DNA from: Solirubrobacteraceae bacterium | GTDB taxonomy: Bacteria; Actinomycetota; Thermoleophilia; Solirubrobacterales; Solirubrobacteraceae | DNA: 50,743 bases | Reading direction: 5' to 3' | Assembly (NCBI GenBank): GCA_030681525.1 | Contig: JAUXSD010000135.1 | Span: 1-50,743, forward strand | Part shown: one piece after another, positions 32,070 through 39,970 of the stretch | How positions within the stretch are numbered: the stretch's first letter is position 1 | How the letters are laid out: each line of letters opens with the position of its first letter | The notes under the pieces: model-generated | Told to the model about the DNA's origin: nothing | The model's input: the letters and a program-made list of their open reading frames with translations, nothing else | Database searches by the model: none | Position numbers and translations under genes: made by a program

Positions 32070-33257
32070 CTAGGGCGCGGCGCCGGCGCGCTGCGCCGCG
32101 GCATACGCGCCGAGCGTCCCGGCCGCGATCGCGCCGCGCAGCCCGGCCATCAGCCGCGCCACGTACGCCAGGTTGTGCAGCGTCAGCAGCCGCGCGCCGG
32201 TCAGCTCCTTGTTCTTGACGAGGTAGCGCAGGTAGCCGCGCGAGTGGCCGTTGCGGCAGGCCGGGCAGGGGCAGTCCTCCATGATCGGCGCGTCGTCCTC
32301 GCGGTGGCGGGCGGCGGTGAGGTCGACCCGCCAGCGCTGGTCCGGCTCGGGCACGATCGCGACGCCGTGGCGGCCCAGCCGCGTCGGCATCGCGCAGTCG
32401 AACGTGTCGACGCCGAGCTCGACCCCGCGAATCAGGTCGTCGATGTCGCCGATGCCCAGCAGATGGCGCGGGCGGGCGACGTCGATCGCGGCGATCGACC
32501 AGCCGACGACCTCGTACATCTGTGCCTTGTCGGCGCCCAGCGAGCCGCCGATCGCGATCCCGTCGACCGGCCGCGCGGCGACCTGCTGCGCCGACTCGAT
32601 GCGCAGGTCCTCGTAGACGCCGCCCTGGATGATCCCGTAGACGAGCTGCCCGGTCGGGCCGTGCTCGTCGTGCCAGGCCAGGCAGCGGTCCAGCCAGCGG
32701 TGCGTGCGCTCGGTCGAGCGCGCCGTGTAGTCGCGGTCGATGTTGAAGGGCGTGCACTCGTCGAACACGAGCGCGATGTCCGAGCCCAGCTTGGCCTGCA
32801 CCCCCATCGAGGTCTCGGGCCCGAGAAAGCGCTCCGAGCCGTCGATGTAGGAGCGAAACCGCACGCCGTCCTCCTCGATCGACACGACGCGGCCCATCCG
32901 GTCCGGTCCCATCGGCGCGCGGCCCTTGACCTCGTCGGCGACGGTCCCGTAGCCCATGCTGAAGACCTGAAAGCCGCCGGAGTCGGTGATGATCGGCTGC
33001 CGCCAGCCCATGAAGTCGTGCAGCCCGCCGAAGTGCTCGACGAGGTCGGGGCCGGGGTCGAGGAACAGGTGAAACGTATTGCCGAGCACCATGTCGTAGC
33101 CCAGCGCGGCGACCTCGCGCGCCTCGAGGCCCTTGACCGTGCCCTTCGTGGCCAGCGGGACGAACGCCGGCGTGCGGATCTCGCCGTGCGAACAGCGCAG
33201 GACCCCGGCCCGCGCCTGCGAGCCGGGGTCCCGGTGAAGGATCTGCAGGGCGCTCAT
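32070..33257 (-). CDS. tgt: tRNA-guanine transglycosylase, 395 aa
   Basis: Queuosine-pathway enzyme that exchanges guanine-34 for preQ1 in tRNAs for Asn, Asp, His and Tyr. Visible: Asp92 in Thr-Asp-Ser-Gly-Gly-Phe-Gln-Val, nucleophile Asp287 in Phe-Asp-Cys-Ala-Met-Pro-Thr-Arg, and the zinc site Cys-Pro-Cys-Pro-Ala-Cys (329, 331, 334) with a following His. Length is standard. It lies 25 bases after the hsp20 stop on the same strand, so it may be read from the heat-shock promoter. No other queuosine genes are in the window. Confidence 0.96.
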   Translation of the reverse strand: MSALQILHRDPGSQARAGVLRCSHGEIRTPAFVPLATKGTVKGLEAREVAALGYDMVLGNTFHLFLDPGPDLVEHFGGLHDFMGWRQPIITDSGGFQVFSMGYGTVADEVKGRAPMGPDRMGRVVSIEEDGVRFRSYIDGSERFLGPETSMGVQAKLGSDIALVFDECTPFNIDRDYTARSTERTHRWLDRCLAWHDEHGPTGQLVYGIIQGGVYEDLRIESAQQVAARPVDGIAIGGSLGADKAQMYEVVGWSIAAIDVARPRHLLGIGDIDDLIRGVELGVDTFDCAMPTRLGRHGVAIVPEPDQRWRVDLTAARHREDDAPIMEDCPCPACRNGHSRGYLRYLVKNKELTGARLLTLHNLAYVARLMAGLRGAIAAGTLGAYAAAQRAGAAP

Positions 33258-33282
33258 GCGCCCGGCAGGTTATGGATGCGAG

Positions 33283-33777
33283 CTACGCCGCCTGCGGCTC
33301 GGTCGTCTCGCCCTCGATCGTCCGCGGCGCGCCGCCGCCGACGGCGATCTGCACGCGGTGCGGCGCGGCCTGGACCGGCTTCGGGAAGCGGACCTCGAGG
33401 ACGCCGTTGGCGAACGTCGCGGTCACCGACTCGGGGTCGAGGCCCTCGGGCAGCGCGAGCGCGCGCGAGAACGAGCCGCTCGTGCGCTCGACGCGGTAGA
33501 AGCCCGCGTGCTGCGCCTCGAGCTGGGCCTTGCGCTCGCCGGAGATCGTCAGGACGTTGTCCTCGATCTCGATGGTCACGTCGGCCTCCGTCATGCCGGG
33601 GAGGTCGGCCTTGACGACGTAGTGCTCGCCGGCCTCGAAGATGTCCATCGCCGGGAGCCAGCGGCGCGTCCCGGCGCCGTTGGCGCCGCGCGCGGTCGGG
33701 GTGTCGAAGAAGGTCGAGAAGAGGCGGTTGACCTCGGTGCTCAGGTCGGGGGTGCGACCAAAACGAACAACTGACAT
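33283..33777 (-). CDS. Hsp20 family small heat-shock protein, 164 aa
   Basis: ATG 33777 has AGGAGAA five bases upstream. The alpha-crystallin domain spans about residues 45-140: Ala-Asp-Leu-Pro-Gly-Met, Asp-Val-Thr-Ile-Glu-Ile-Glu-Asp-Asn-Val-Leu-Thr-Ile-Ser-Gly-Glu-Arg and Ala-Thr-Phe-Ala-Asn-Gly-Val-Leu-Glu-Val-Arg-Phe-Pro-Lys. An ATP-independent chaperone that holds unfolding proteins. A C-terminal Ile-x-Ile/Val tail motif is not obvious. A HAIR operator 44-64 bases upstream implies control by HspR. Confidence 0.95.
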   Translation of the reverse strand: MSVVRFGRTPDLSTEVNRLFSTFFDTPTARGANGAGTRRWLPAMDIFEAGEHYVVKADLPGMTEADVTIEIEDNVLTISGERKAQLEAQHAGFYRVERTSGSFSRALALPEGLDPESVTATFANGVLEVRFPKPVQAAPHRVQIAVGGGAPRTIEGETTEPQAA

Positions 33778-33782
33778 TGCGG

Positions 33783-33789
33783 TTCTCCT
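33783..33789 (-). promoter_or_regulatory. ribosome-binding site of hsp20
   Basis: AGGAGAA on the minus strand, five bases before ATG 33777. It decides between this start and an upstream in-frame ATG at 33858 that would place the HAIR element inside the gene. Confidence 0.8.
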
Positions 33790-33820
33790 ATGGACGTCGG
33801 TGGACTTCGGTGCAACAAAA

Positions 33821-33841
33821 CCTGAGTCGATTGTACTCAAG
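33821..33841 (-). promoter_or_regulatory. HAIR element (HspR operator) of hsp20
   Basis: CCTGAGT-N7-ACTCAAG matches the actinobacterial HAIR consensus CTTGAGT-N7-ACTCAAG at 13 of 14 arm positions. On the minus strand a TACAAT -10-like box lies inside it, so bound HspR would block the promoter. The surrounding 60 bases are A/T-rich compared with the rest of the window. Confidence 0.85.
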
Positions 33842-33876
33842 TTTCTTGCGAGCTCCATAGGTGATCTGCCCGGCCG

Positions 33877-34227
33877 CTACGACGCCTGATCGGCCCCCGA
33901 TCTGGCGCGTGGCTTCTCCCCCAGCTGCGCGGCCGGCGCCTTCGCGGCCAGCTCCGGCGGCGGCCGCCATGGCTCTCCCGGCTTGCGCTCCGGCGGCTTC
34001 CAGCCCTTCGCCGTCATGCCGAGCGCGCTCATCGCGCGTTCCTTCGCCGCCCAGGGGATCCGGCGGTACACCGGCACGAAGAACACCCGCCAGAAGCGGT
34101 CCCCCTTCGGCCGGTAGGGCTCGACCGTTCCGGGCTGGCCGCGGCCGATCTCGCTCAGCACCGCGCGCCGCAGCGCCCCCTCGGAGCGCTCGCGCAGGTT
34201 GCGCTTGGCGTCCGACAGCCCGCTCAT
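33877..34227 (-). CDS. small basic protein of unknown function, 116 aa, last gene of the nitrogen super-operon
   Basis: ATG 34227 overlaps the stop of the flavoprotein gene (ATGA). The sequence is hydrophilic and basic: Ser-Asp-Ala-Lys-Arg-Asn-Leu-Arg-Glu-Arg, then Pro-Lys-Gly-Asp-Arg-Phe-Trp-Arg-Val-Phe-Phe-Val-Pro-Val-Tyr-Arg-Arg-Ile-Pro-Trp-Ala-Ala-Lys, and a Pro/Lys-rich tail. No membrane helix or known motif. As the eleventh gene of an unbroken overlapping run it is probably made with the others. Function unknown. Confidence 0.65.
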   Translation of the reverse strand: MSGLSDAKRNLRERSEGALRRAVLSEIGRGQPGTVEPYRPKGDRFWRVFFVPVYRRIPWAAKERAMSALGMTAKGWKPPERKPGEPWRPPPELAAKAPAAQLGEKPRARSGADQAS

Positions 34228-35579
34228 GTCGCGACCGCCAGCCGGTTGGCCCGCTGCTCGGCCAGCGCGTTCTGCGCGGCGATCTGGATCGGCTCGAAGA
34301 GCGCGCCGATCGGCGGCGAGTAGATGTTCTCCATGTACGCGAGGTCGTAGAGGGTGGCGCCGCGCTTCGCGGCGAAGGCCAGGAAGTCGCAGCGCTCCTT
34401 GACGCCCTCGCCGCCGTGGATCACCCCGCCGATGAGCCGCAGCGTGTCCGGCTCGGCGAGCAGCTTGACGAACGTCTTCTCGGCGCCGGGGTAGTAGCGC
34501 GCTTTCGTGATGCCGACGCCCTTGGCCAGCACGTACGGGATGCCGACCGACTTCGCGAGGTTCTCGCCCATCGAGAAGCCGCCGATCGTGTAGTCGCCGG
34601 CGACCATCCCCCACGGCACCCAGACCGGGTCGTAGGCCAGGTCGCCGCCGGTGATGTTCACCGCCGCGACGCGGCCCTGCGCGTACGCGTGCGCGCCGGT
34701 CAGGCCGACGATCGGGATCATGTTCAGACCGTGCGGGATCTCGACGACGTCGCCCGCGGCCCAGACGCCGGGCGCCGAGGTGCGCATGTGGTCGTCGACG
34801 ACGACCGCGCCGGTCGTGCCGAGCTTCAGCCCGGCGGCCTCGGCCAGCTTCGTGTTGGGCACCTTGTGCAGGCCGGTCACGACCGCGTCGCACTCGAGCA
34901 CGCCGTCGCTCGTGACGACCGCGTTGACGTGGCCGTCCTTGTCGCCCTCGAAGGACTCGGTCTTCGTGCCGAGGTGCAGCGTCACGCCGCGCGCCTCCAG
35001 CGAGTCGTGGACCGGCTTGGCGACATCCGGATCGAGGATCTCGTGCAGGACCCACGGACCCTCGTCGACGAGGTCGACCTGCAGGCCGCGGCGCGCCAGC
35101 CCGCCGGCCATCTCGACGCCGACGGGGCCGGCGCCGACGACGACGATCCGCTTCATCGAGTCCAGCTGCTTGTCGAACTCCATCGACTGGCGGATGTCCT
35201 TGACGTAGTGGATGCCGTCGAGGTTCACGCCCGGGACGTCGGGCTGCTCCCAGAAGAAGCCCGTGCAGAGGATGAGCTGGTCGAAGCCCTCGGGCTGGTT
35301 CTTCGTGGTGATCGTGCGCCGGTCGAGGTCGATGTCGGTGACGACCGTCTCCATGCGCATGTCGAGGCCGTCCTCCTCGTAGCGCTGGACCGTCGACAGG
35401 AAGAGGTCCTCGAACTTCTCGATCTCGCGGCCGTGCACGAACGGGATGCCGCAGGGCGAGTAGGCGATGTCCGAGAACTCCGTGAAGACGCTCACCTTGA
35501 GCTCGGGGTTCAGACGTTTGGTGATGGTGGCGGCTGCCGTCCCCGCGCCGCCACCGCCGATGACGACTACGCGCTCCAT
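34224..35579 (-). CDS. FAD-dependent pyridine nucleotide-disulfide oxidoreductase, CoA-disulfide reductase-like, 451 aa
   Basis: FAD site Val-Ile-Gly-Gly-Gly-Gly-Ala-Gly-Thr at residues 6-14, NAD(P)H site Val-Val-Val-Gly-Ala-Gly-Pro-Val-Gly-Val-Glu-Met-Ala, and Trp-Ala-Ala-Gly-Asp-Val near residue 280. A single redox Cys43 in Tyr-Ser-Pro-Cys-Gly-Ile-Pro-Phe is in the position of the active Cys of CoA-disulfide reductases and NADH oxidases. A C-terminal dimerisation domain completes the normal length. It overlaps the PLP decarboxylase gene upstream (13 bases) and the small basic gene downstream (4 bases). Its electron acceptor in this pathway is unknown. Confidence 0.87.
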   Translation of the reverse strand: MERVVVIGGGGAGTAAATITKRLNPELKVSVFTEFSDIAYSPCGIPFVHGREIEKFEDLFLSTVQRYEEDGLDMRMETVVTDIDLDRRTITTKNQPEGFDQLILCTGFFWEQPDVPGVNLDGIHYVKDIRQSMEFDKQLDSMKRIVVVGAGPVGVEMAGGLARRGLQVDLVDEGPWVLHEILDPDVAKPVHDSLEARGVTLHLGTKTESFEGDKDGHVNAVVTSDGVLECDAVVTGLHKVPNTKLAEAAGLKLGTTGAVVVDDHMRTSAPGVWAAGDVVEIPHGLNMIPIVGLTGAHAYAQGRVAAVNITGGDLAYDPVWVPWGMVAGDYTIGGFSMGENLAKSVGIPYVLAKGVGITKARYYPGAEKTFVKLLAEPDTLRLIGGVIHGGEGVKERCDFLAFAAKRGATLYDLAYMENIYSPPIGALFEPIQIAAQNALAEQRANRLAVAT

Positions 35580-36784
35580 GATGGTTCCTCTCGGTCGGAG
35601 ATGATCAGGTCTGAAAGCTCCTCGCGCCGGCGGGCGATGCGCCAGGTCCCGCCGTCGCGCGCGACGACGCCCGGCCGCAGGTCGCCGAACTGCGTCGACT
35701 GCACCTGCTGGTAGGCGCCCACGGCGCGGGCGATCAGCACGTCGCCGACGGCCAGCTCGCCGAGCGGCGCGGCGGGCGCGACGACATCGATGTTCAGGCA
35801 CAGCGGGCCGGCGACGAGCGTGGGCGAGGACACCGTCCCCGCCCGCCCCCGCGGCGCCAGCGCCTCCAGCTGCGGCCAGGCCCACAGCGCGCCGGGCAGC
35901 AGGTCGGTGCCGCCGTCGACGACCGCGCAGACCGTGCCGTCGGCGAGCGTCTTGACCGCGACGACGGTCAGCGCGAGGTCGACGGCGTCGGCGACGAGCG
36001 CGCGGCCCGGCTCGAGCAGCACGCGCCCGCCGAACCCTTCGCGCAGCAGGACCTCGCCCACCGCCGCGGCGTGCTCGGCCACCGCCGGCGCGGCCGGGAG
36101 GCCGCCGCCGAGGTCGATCGTCGGGACGCCCAGCTCGGCGGCCAGCCGCGCGAGGATCGTGGCGGCCTGCGCGTGGACGGCCGGCGGCTTGGCCCAGCCG
36201 ACCCGGACGTTCGCGGCCAGCGTGCCGGACCGCTCGTCGCCGAGCGCCGCGGTGAAGTCCGTCGAGACGAGGTGCACCGAGAGCACCTCGAGCGTCAGCC
36301 CCAGGTCGCGGGCGCGTCGCCCCGCCGCGACGACGGCGGCGGGCGCGATTCCGAAGCGACTCGGGTGTCCCTCCGGACCGGGCAGGCCGACGCGCAGCCC
36401 CACCCGGCTGACGCCGGCCAGGGCCAGGCGCTCGAGCTCCGCCGCGCTGTCGGCGATGACGAGCGCGCCGTCGGCCGCGCTGCGCGCCAGCAGCGCGTCG
36501 GGCTTGGCCGGTCCGTTGACCGTGATCCGCGCGCCGTCGACGCCGACGATGTCGCGCGCCAGCGCGTACTCGGCCGCGCAGACGACCTCGGCCCCGGCGT
36601 CGTCGTCGGCGAAGGCGCGCAGGAACGCGGTCGTGCGGTTGGTCTTGTAGGAGTAGGAGATCTCGACGTCGGGCCACACCGCCGACCAGGCGGCGCGAAA
36701 GCCGGCCAAGCGCTCGCGCGCGCGGTCGACGTCGGCCAGCCACAGCGGCGAGCCGTGCTCGGCCAGCAGCGCGACGACGCTCAC
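35567..36784 (-). CDS. fold-III PLP-dependent decarboxylase, 405 aa
   Basis: GTG 36784 overlaps the preceding stop (GTGA). The PLP Lys is Lys47 in Ser-Tyr-Ser-Tyr-Lys-Thr-Asn; His-Pro-Ser-Arg-Phe-Gly-Ile, the phosphate loop Asp-Leu-Gly-Gly-Gly-Leu and Glu-Pro-Gly-Arg-Ala-Leu-Val follow in the order of the alanine-racemase-like barrel and C-terminal beta domain. This is the diaminopimelate/ornithine/carboxynorspermidine decarboxylase family. The usual Cys-Glu-Ser-x-Asp motif is replaced by Ala-Gly-Pro-Leu-Cys-Leu-Asn-Ile-Asp. Substrate unknown; an amino acid linked to the surrounding nitrogen cluster is likely. Confidence 0.87.
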   Translation of the reverse strand: MSVVALLAEHGSPLWLADVDRARERLAGFRAAWSAVWPDVEISYSYKTNRTTAFLRAFADDDAGAEVVCAAEYALARDIVGVDGARITVNGPAKPDALLARSAADGALVIADSAAELERLALAGVSRVGLRVGLPGPEGHPSRFGIAPAAVVAAGRRARDLGLTLEVLSVHLVSTDFTAALGDERSGTLAANVRVGWAKPPAVHAQAATILARLAAELGVPTIDLGGGLPAAPAVAEHAAAVGEVLLREGFGGRVLLEPGRALVADAVDLALTVVAVKTLADGTVCAVVDGGTDLLPGALWAWPQLEALAPRGRAGTVSSPTLVAGPLCLNIDVVAPAAPLGELAVGDVLIARAVGAYQQVQSTQFGDLRPGVVARDGGTWRIARRREELSDLIISDREEPSWSA

Positions 36785-38142
36785 AACCCGCCTCGCACGG
36801 TCGCGGCGAGATCGATCGCGCGCGGCGTGCCCTTGCTGTCCAGCAGCGCCGCGACCGGCTCGCGCCAGCGCCCGGACGCCGCCTCGGCGATCGCCTCCGG
36901 CAGCATCGCGCGCAGGTGCTCCATCGCCCACGGATCGGGCCGGGAGAGGTTCAGGCGCAGCGTCGTCGCCGCGCCGGTCGTGCCCATCCCGTCGCCGGGG
37001 TACGTCGCGACGCGGCGCGCGAACAGGGCCACCATGAGCTCCTGCGAGGTGACGCCGGCGCCCGACGTGTCCAGGGCACAGGCCAGCCCGCGCACCGGGG
37101 CGGTGGTGAGCTCCAGGCCGTCGACATCGGCCAGCGTCGCCTGCAGATGCGCGAGGTTGCCGCGCACGATCCCCTGCGCATGCGCGAGGTAGTGCTCGTC
37201 GCGCAGCGCCGCGAGCGCCCCGTGCTGGGCGATCAGGCTCGTGTTCAGGCGCGTCAGCGCCGCCTTCAGGCGCAGGCAGCTGCGCATGAGGCGCGACGGC
37301 CCGGCGAGGAAGCCGATCCGCGCGCCCGCCATGCCGAAGCAGTGCGAGACCGAGAACGTGGCGACCGCGTTGGCGGTCAGCTCGAGCGCCGGAAGGGACC
37401 GGAACGGCACGTCGGGGTCGATGACGAGCGACCCGTGCGTGACGTCGTGGATGAGCAGCAGGTCATGCTCGTCGGCCAGGCGGGCGAGCGCGGCGAGCTC
37501 GTCCTCGGTCTGCACGGTGCCGTAGGGGTTCAGCGGATCGACGATGACGATCGCGCGGGTGCGCGGCGTGATCGCGGCGGCCACGACGTCGGGGTCGAGG
37601 CGGTAGCCGTTGGAGGCGTCGATCGAGACGGTGACCGGCGTCGCGCCCGCCGCGATGACCGCCGACGGGACGTGGAAGTAGCCCGGATCCGACAGGATGA
37701 CCTCGTCGCCGGGCCCGGCCACCGCCATGAGCGACAGCGCGATCCCGGCCTGGGCGCCCTCGGTGCCGATGACCTCGAAGCCGTCGTCGCGGGCGCGGCC
37801 GAGGACGCCGGCCGCCGCCTCGCGCAGCGGCTCGATGAGATCGGGGCTGTACTGGTTGAGGTGCTCGGCGGTCACCGCGTCGCGCATCGCGTCGACGGCG
37901 CTCGCCGGCGGGCCGGCGAAGCACGTCAGCCACCCGAGGTCGGCCCACGTCGCGGGATCCAGCCGCGTCGTGCCGCCCGGATAGAGGTCCGCCGGGTTCA
38001 GCCCGACGATCCCGATGGCGTCGCGGTAGGTCAGGTAGTTCCACATCGCGTGGTGGGAGCGCTCGAGCAGGCGCAGCCGGTCGGATGCCAGCCGCGGGGT
38101 GCTGCCGGGGTCGGCCCCCCACGTCAGGACGGAGGAGCTCAT
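36781..38142 (-). CDS. fold-I aminotransferase-like protein lacking the PLP lysine, 453 aa
   Basis: Overall an aminotransferase class I/II fold: Gly-Thr-Glu-Gly-Ala-Gln-Ala-Gly in the cofactor phosphate region, Ser-Asp-Pro-Gly-Tyr-Phe, Asn-Pro-Tyr-Gly-Thr-Val near residue 205, Asp233 in Leu-Ile-His-Asp-Val, and Arg-Leu-Asn-Leu-Ser near the C-terminus. At the Schiff-base position the expected Ser-Lys is Ser-His: Phe-Ser-Val-Ser-His267-Cys-Phe-Gly-Met-Ala-Gly-Ala-Arg-Ile-Gly (codon CAC). Normal transamination would be impossible without that Lys. It overlaps the methyltransferase stop (ATGA) and the decarboxylase start (GTGA). It could be a PLP sensor, a PLP-independent enzyme or a structural partner. 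Confidence 0.85.
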   Translation of the reverse strand: MSSSVLTWGADPGSTPRLASDRLRLLERSHHAMWNYLTYRDAIGIVGLNPADLYPGGTTRLDPATWADLGWLTCFAGPPASAVDAMRDAVTAEHLNQYSPDLIEPLREAAAGVLGRARDDGFEVIGTEGAQAGIALSLMAVAGPGDEVILSDPGYFHVPSAVIAAGATPVTVSIDASNGYRLDPDVVAAAITPRTRAIVIVDPLNPYGTVQTEDELAALARLADEHDLLLIHDVTHGSLVIDPDVPFRSLPALELTANAVATFSVSHCFGMAGARIGFLAGPSRLMRSCLRLKAALTRLNTSLIAQHGALAALRDEHYLAHAQGIVRGNLAHLQATLADVDGLELTTAPVRGLACALDTSGAGVTSQELMVALFARRVATYPGDGMGTTGAATTLRLNLSRPDPWAMEHLRAMLPEAIAEAASGRWREPVAALLDSKGTPRAIDLAATVRGGL

Positions 38143-39017
38143 CGCGCCGCTCCCGGCGCGGCGTCGGCGCGCACGAAGCGCATGACGCGGTAGATGCCGT
38201 GGCGGTCGGCGGTCACGGATGCCGCGGCATACCCAGCCACGCGGGCGTAATCCATGATCTGCTCGGCTGGGCGCAGCCGCCACACGCAGCGCCCGCCCGC
38301 GGCGTTGCGCCAGACCCGCGCGATGTACTCGATCTCGGGGTTGGCGACCTGCACGTTGCAGACGATCTGGGCCGGCGCGACGGTCTCGGCGAGGTCGCTG
38401 AAGTGGCGCTCGATGACGGCATCGTCGTGGTAGATGCCGTACAGGCCCAGCTCGCAGACGACGTCCGGGCGTGGCCGCAGGGCGGTCAGCGCGGCGCGGT
38501 CGAAGGCGCTCGCCTGCCGGGTGGCGACGCGGTCCTGCACGCCCAGCTCGCGCGCGGCGCCGGCCGCCTGCGCGAGCGCCGCGGCGTCGATGTCGCAGAG
38601 CACCGCGCTCGCCCCCGGGCGGCGGGTCAGCGCGTGCAGCAGGTACGGGCTCGGGCCGGCGGCCAGGTCCGCGACGACCGGACTCGGCGTCTCGGCGGCG
38701 TCGATCGCTTCGAGCACCGCGGCCTCGGCCAGGCCGCGGATGTCGCGAAACGCCTGGCAGGTCGCGCGGTTCAGCAGCCGGCGGTCCAGCCGGCGCCCCA
38801 GCGGCGTGCGGCCGACCGCGCGGTCGGCGTAGACATGGGCCATGAACGGGCCGGAGTCGAAGCCGTGGCGGTGGCCGATCCGCGTGCCCTCCGAGACACG
38901 GGCCTCCGCACGCGACGCCAGCGACAGCGCGGCGAAGCGCCACGCCCGCGGGGAGCTGCGCGGCAGCTCGGCGCGCAGCGACTCGAAGCGGCGGGCGGCG
39001 GCGAGCTCAGCCGACAT
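38139..39017 (-). CDS. class I SAM-dependent methyltransferase, Methyltransf_20-like, 292 aa
   Basis: A helical N-terminal part with Gly-Phe-Asp-Ser-Gly-Pro-Phe-Met-Ala-His-Val-Tyr and Thr-Pro-Leu-Gly-Arg-Arg-Leu-Asp-Arg-Arg-Leu-Leu-Asn precedes the Rossmann core: Val-Val-Ala-Asp-Leu-Ala-Ala-Gly-Pro-Ser-Pro-Tyr (SAM motif I) and Val-Leu-Cys-Asp-Ile-Asp (motif II). The Gly-Phe-Asp-Ser-Gly start is what I associate with the Methyltransf_20 family, some of which are fused to lipases. Target unknown. It overlaps genes on both sides (11 and 4 bases). Confidence 0.78.
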   Translation of the reverse strand: MSAELAAARRFESLRAELPRSSPRAWRFAALSLASRAEARVSEGTRIGHRHGFDSGPFMAHVYADRAVGRTPLGRRLDRRLLNRATCQAFRDIRGLAEAAVLEAIDAAETPSPVVADLAAGPSPYLLHALTRRPGASAVLCDIDAAALAQAAGAARELGVQDRVATRQASAFDRAALTALRPRPDVVCELGLYGIYHDDAVIERHFSDLAETVAPAQIVCNVQVANPEIEYIARVWRNAAGGRCVWRLRPAEQIMDYARVAGYAAASVTADRHGIYRVMRFVRADAAPGAAR

Positions 39018-39543
39018 ACAGGCCGGTCTCGACGAGCTCGCGCAGCCGGTAGAGCTCGTGCGCGTCGAAGGCGGCGCTGTGCGGCTGGCGCATGAGCTCG
39101 GCCAGCCGCGCTCGCGCGGCGTCGTTGTCGGCGGCGACCAGCGCGATCGTCGCCGCGTCCTCGCCGGTCGCGCCGGCGGCGTAGGCGTCCAGCAGCTGGC
39201 CGAAGTGATCCAGCGAGCCGGCCGCGTAGGCGACCAGCTCGTCGAAGTCCTCGATGCGCTCGATGCGCTCGTAGATCGCCTCGCCCTCCGGCGGCGCGAC
39301 GTAGGCGTCGGGGTCGACGCCGTGGGCCACGGCGCGCGCCCGGAAGAGGTTCATGTGGCGGGCGTTGGCGGCGACGATCTCGGCCAGCAGCTGCTTGGCC
39401 TCGGGATCGCACGTCAGCGGAACGCGGATCGAGAACAGGTCGACCCAGCGGCGCATCCCGTAGGCGTGGCGCGCGAAGACCTTGCCGATCCGCCGTGGAT
39501 CGTCGAACAGCACGCCGAGCAGCTCGTCGCGGTTGTCAAGCAT
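39007..39543 (-). CDS. all-helical protein, possibly ferritin-like, 178 aa
   Basis: Predicted to be almost entirely helical, with Glu/His-bearing helices: Phe-Ala-Arg-His-Ala-Tyr-Gly-Met-Arg-Arg-Trp, Leu-Leu-Ala-Glu-Ile-Val-Ala-Ala-Asn-Ala-Arg-His-Met, Glu-Asp-Phe-Asp-Glu-Leu-Val and Ser-Leu-Asp-His-Phe-Gly. This spacing would suit a four-helix diiron (ferritin-like) bundle, but the usual Glu-x-x-His pairs are not clearly there. Embedded in the overlapping run (8 bases with osmC-like, 11 with the methyltransferase). Function unknown. Confidence 0.7.
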   Translation of the reverse strand: MLDNRDELLGVLFDDPRRIGKVFARHAYGMRRWVDLFSIRVPLTCDPEAKQLLAEIVAANARHMNLFRARAVAHGVDPDAYVAPPEGEAIYERIERIEDFDELVAYAAGSLDHFGQLLDAYAAGATGEDAATIALVAADNDAARARLAELMRQPHSAAFDAHELYRLRELVETGLYVG

Positions 39544-39970
39544 TGGACGGATTGGTGGGCGGGGAGTGGAGCACGGTGGACACGTAGGAGACCTCGAGAT
39601 CGTCGGCGAGCATGTTGGAGACCCAGCAGAACGGCTTGGCGCGGGTGACGAGGGCGGCCAGGTCGTGCTCGCCCGAGGCCGCCGCGACCTCCACGCGCAG
39701 GCGGCTGTAGCGCAGCTCCTTGCCGACGCGCTCGGCGTCGACGGTGACCCGCAGGCCCGGCAGCTCGATGTCGCGCTTGGCCGCGACGTGGGCGACCGCG
39801 AGGCAGAAGCAGCTCGCCAGGCCCGCGAAGAACAGCTCGGTCGGCATCATGCCCTGGTTGCCGCCGCCGTACGTCTCGGGCTCGTCGGCGGTCAGCTCGT
39901 GGTCGCGCGCCGTAACGGTGGCCGACAGCCCACCCTGCCAGCGCGCCTCGACGTGGCGTGGCTCGCTCAT
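39536..39970 (-). CDS. OsmC/Ohr family protein, 144 aa
   Basis: The OsmC fold is recognisable by Gly-Met-Met-Pro-Thr-Glu-Leu-Phe-Phe-Ala-Gly-Leu-Ala-Ser-Cys-Phe in the first half and Ala-Lys-Pro-Phe-Cys-Trp-Val-Ser-Asn-Met-Leu in the second, giving the two Cys residues that reduce organic hydroperoxides in active members. Arg near the N-terminus of the core is also present. Within this operon it might protect against, or act on, a reactive intermediate. ATG 39970 overlaps nothing upstream but its start pairs with the glycosyltransferase stop (ATGA). Confidence 0.88.
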   Translation of the reverse strand: MSEPRHVEARWQGGLSATVTARDHELTADEPETYGGGNQGMMPTELFFAGLASCFCLAVAHVAAKRDIELPGLRVTVDAERVGKELRYSRLRVEVAAASGEHDLAALVTRAKPFCWVSNMLADDLEVSYVSTVLHSPPTNPSNA

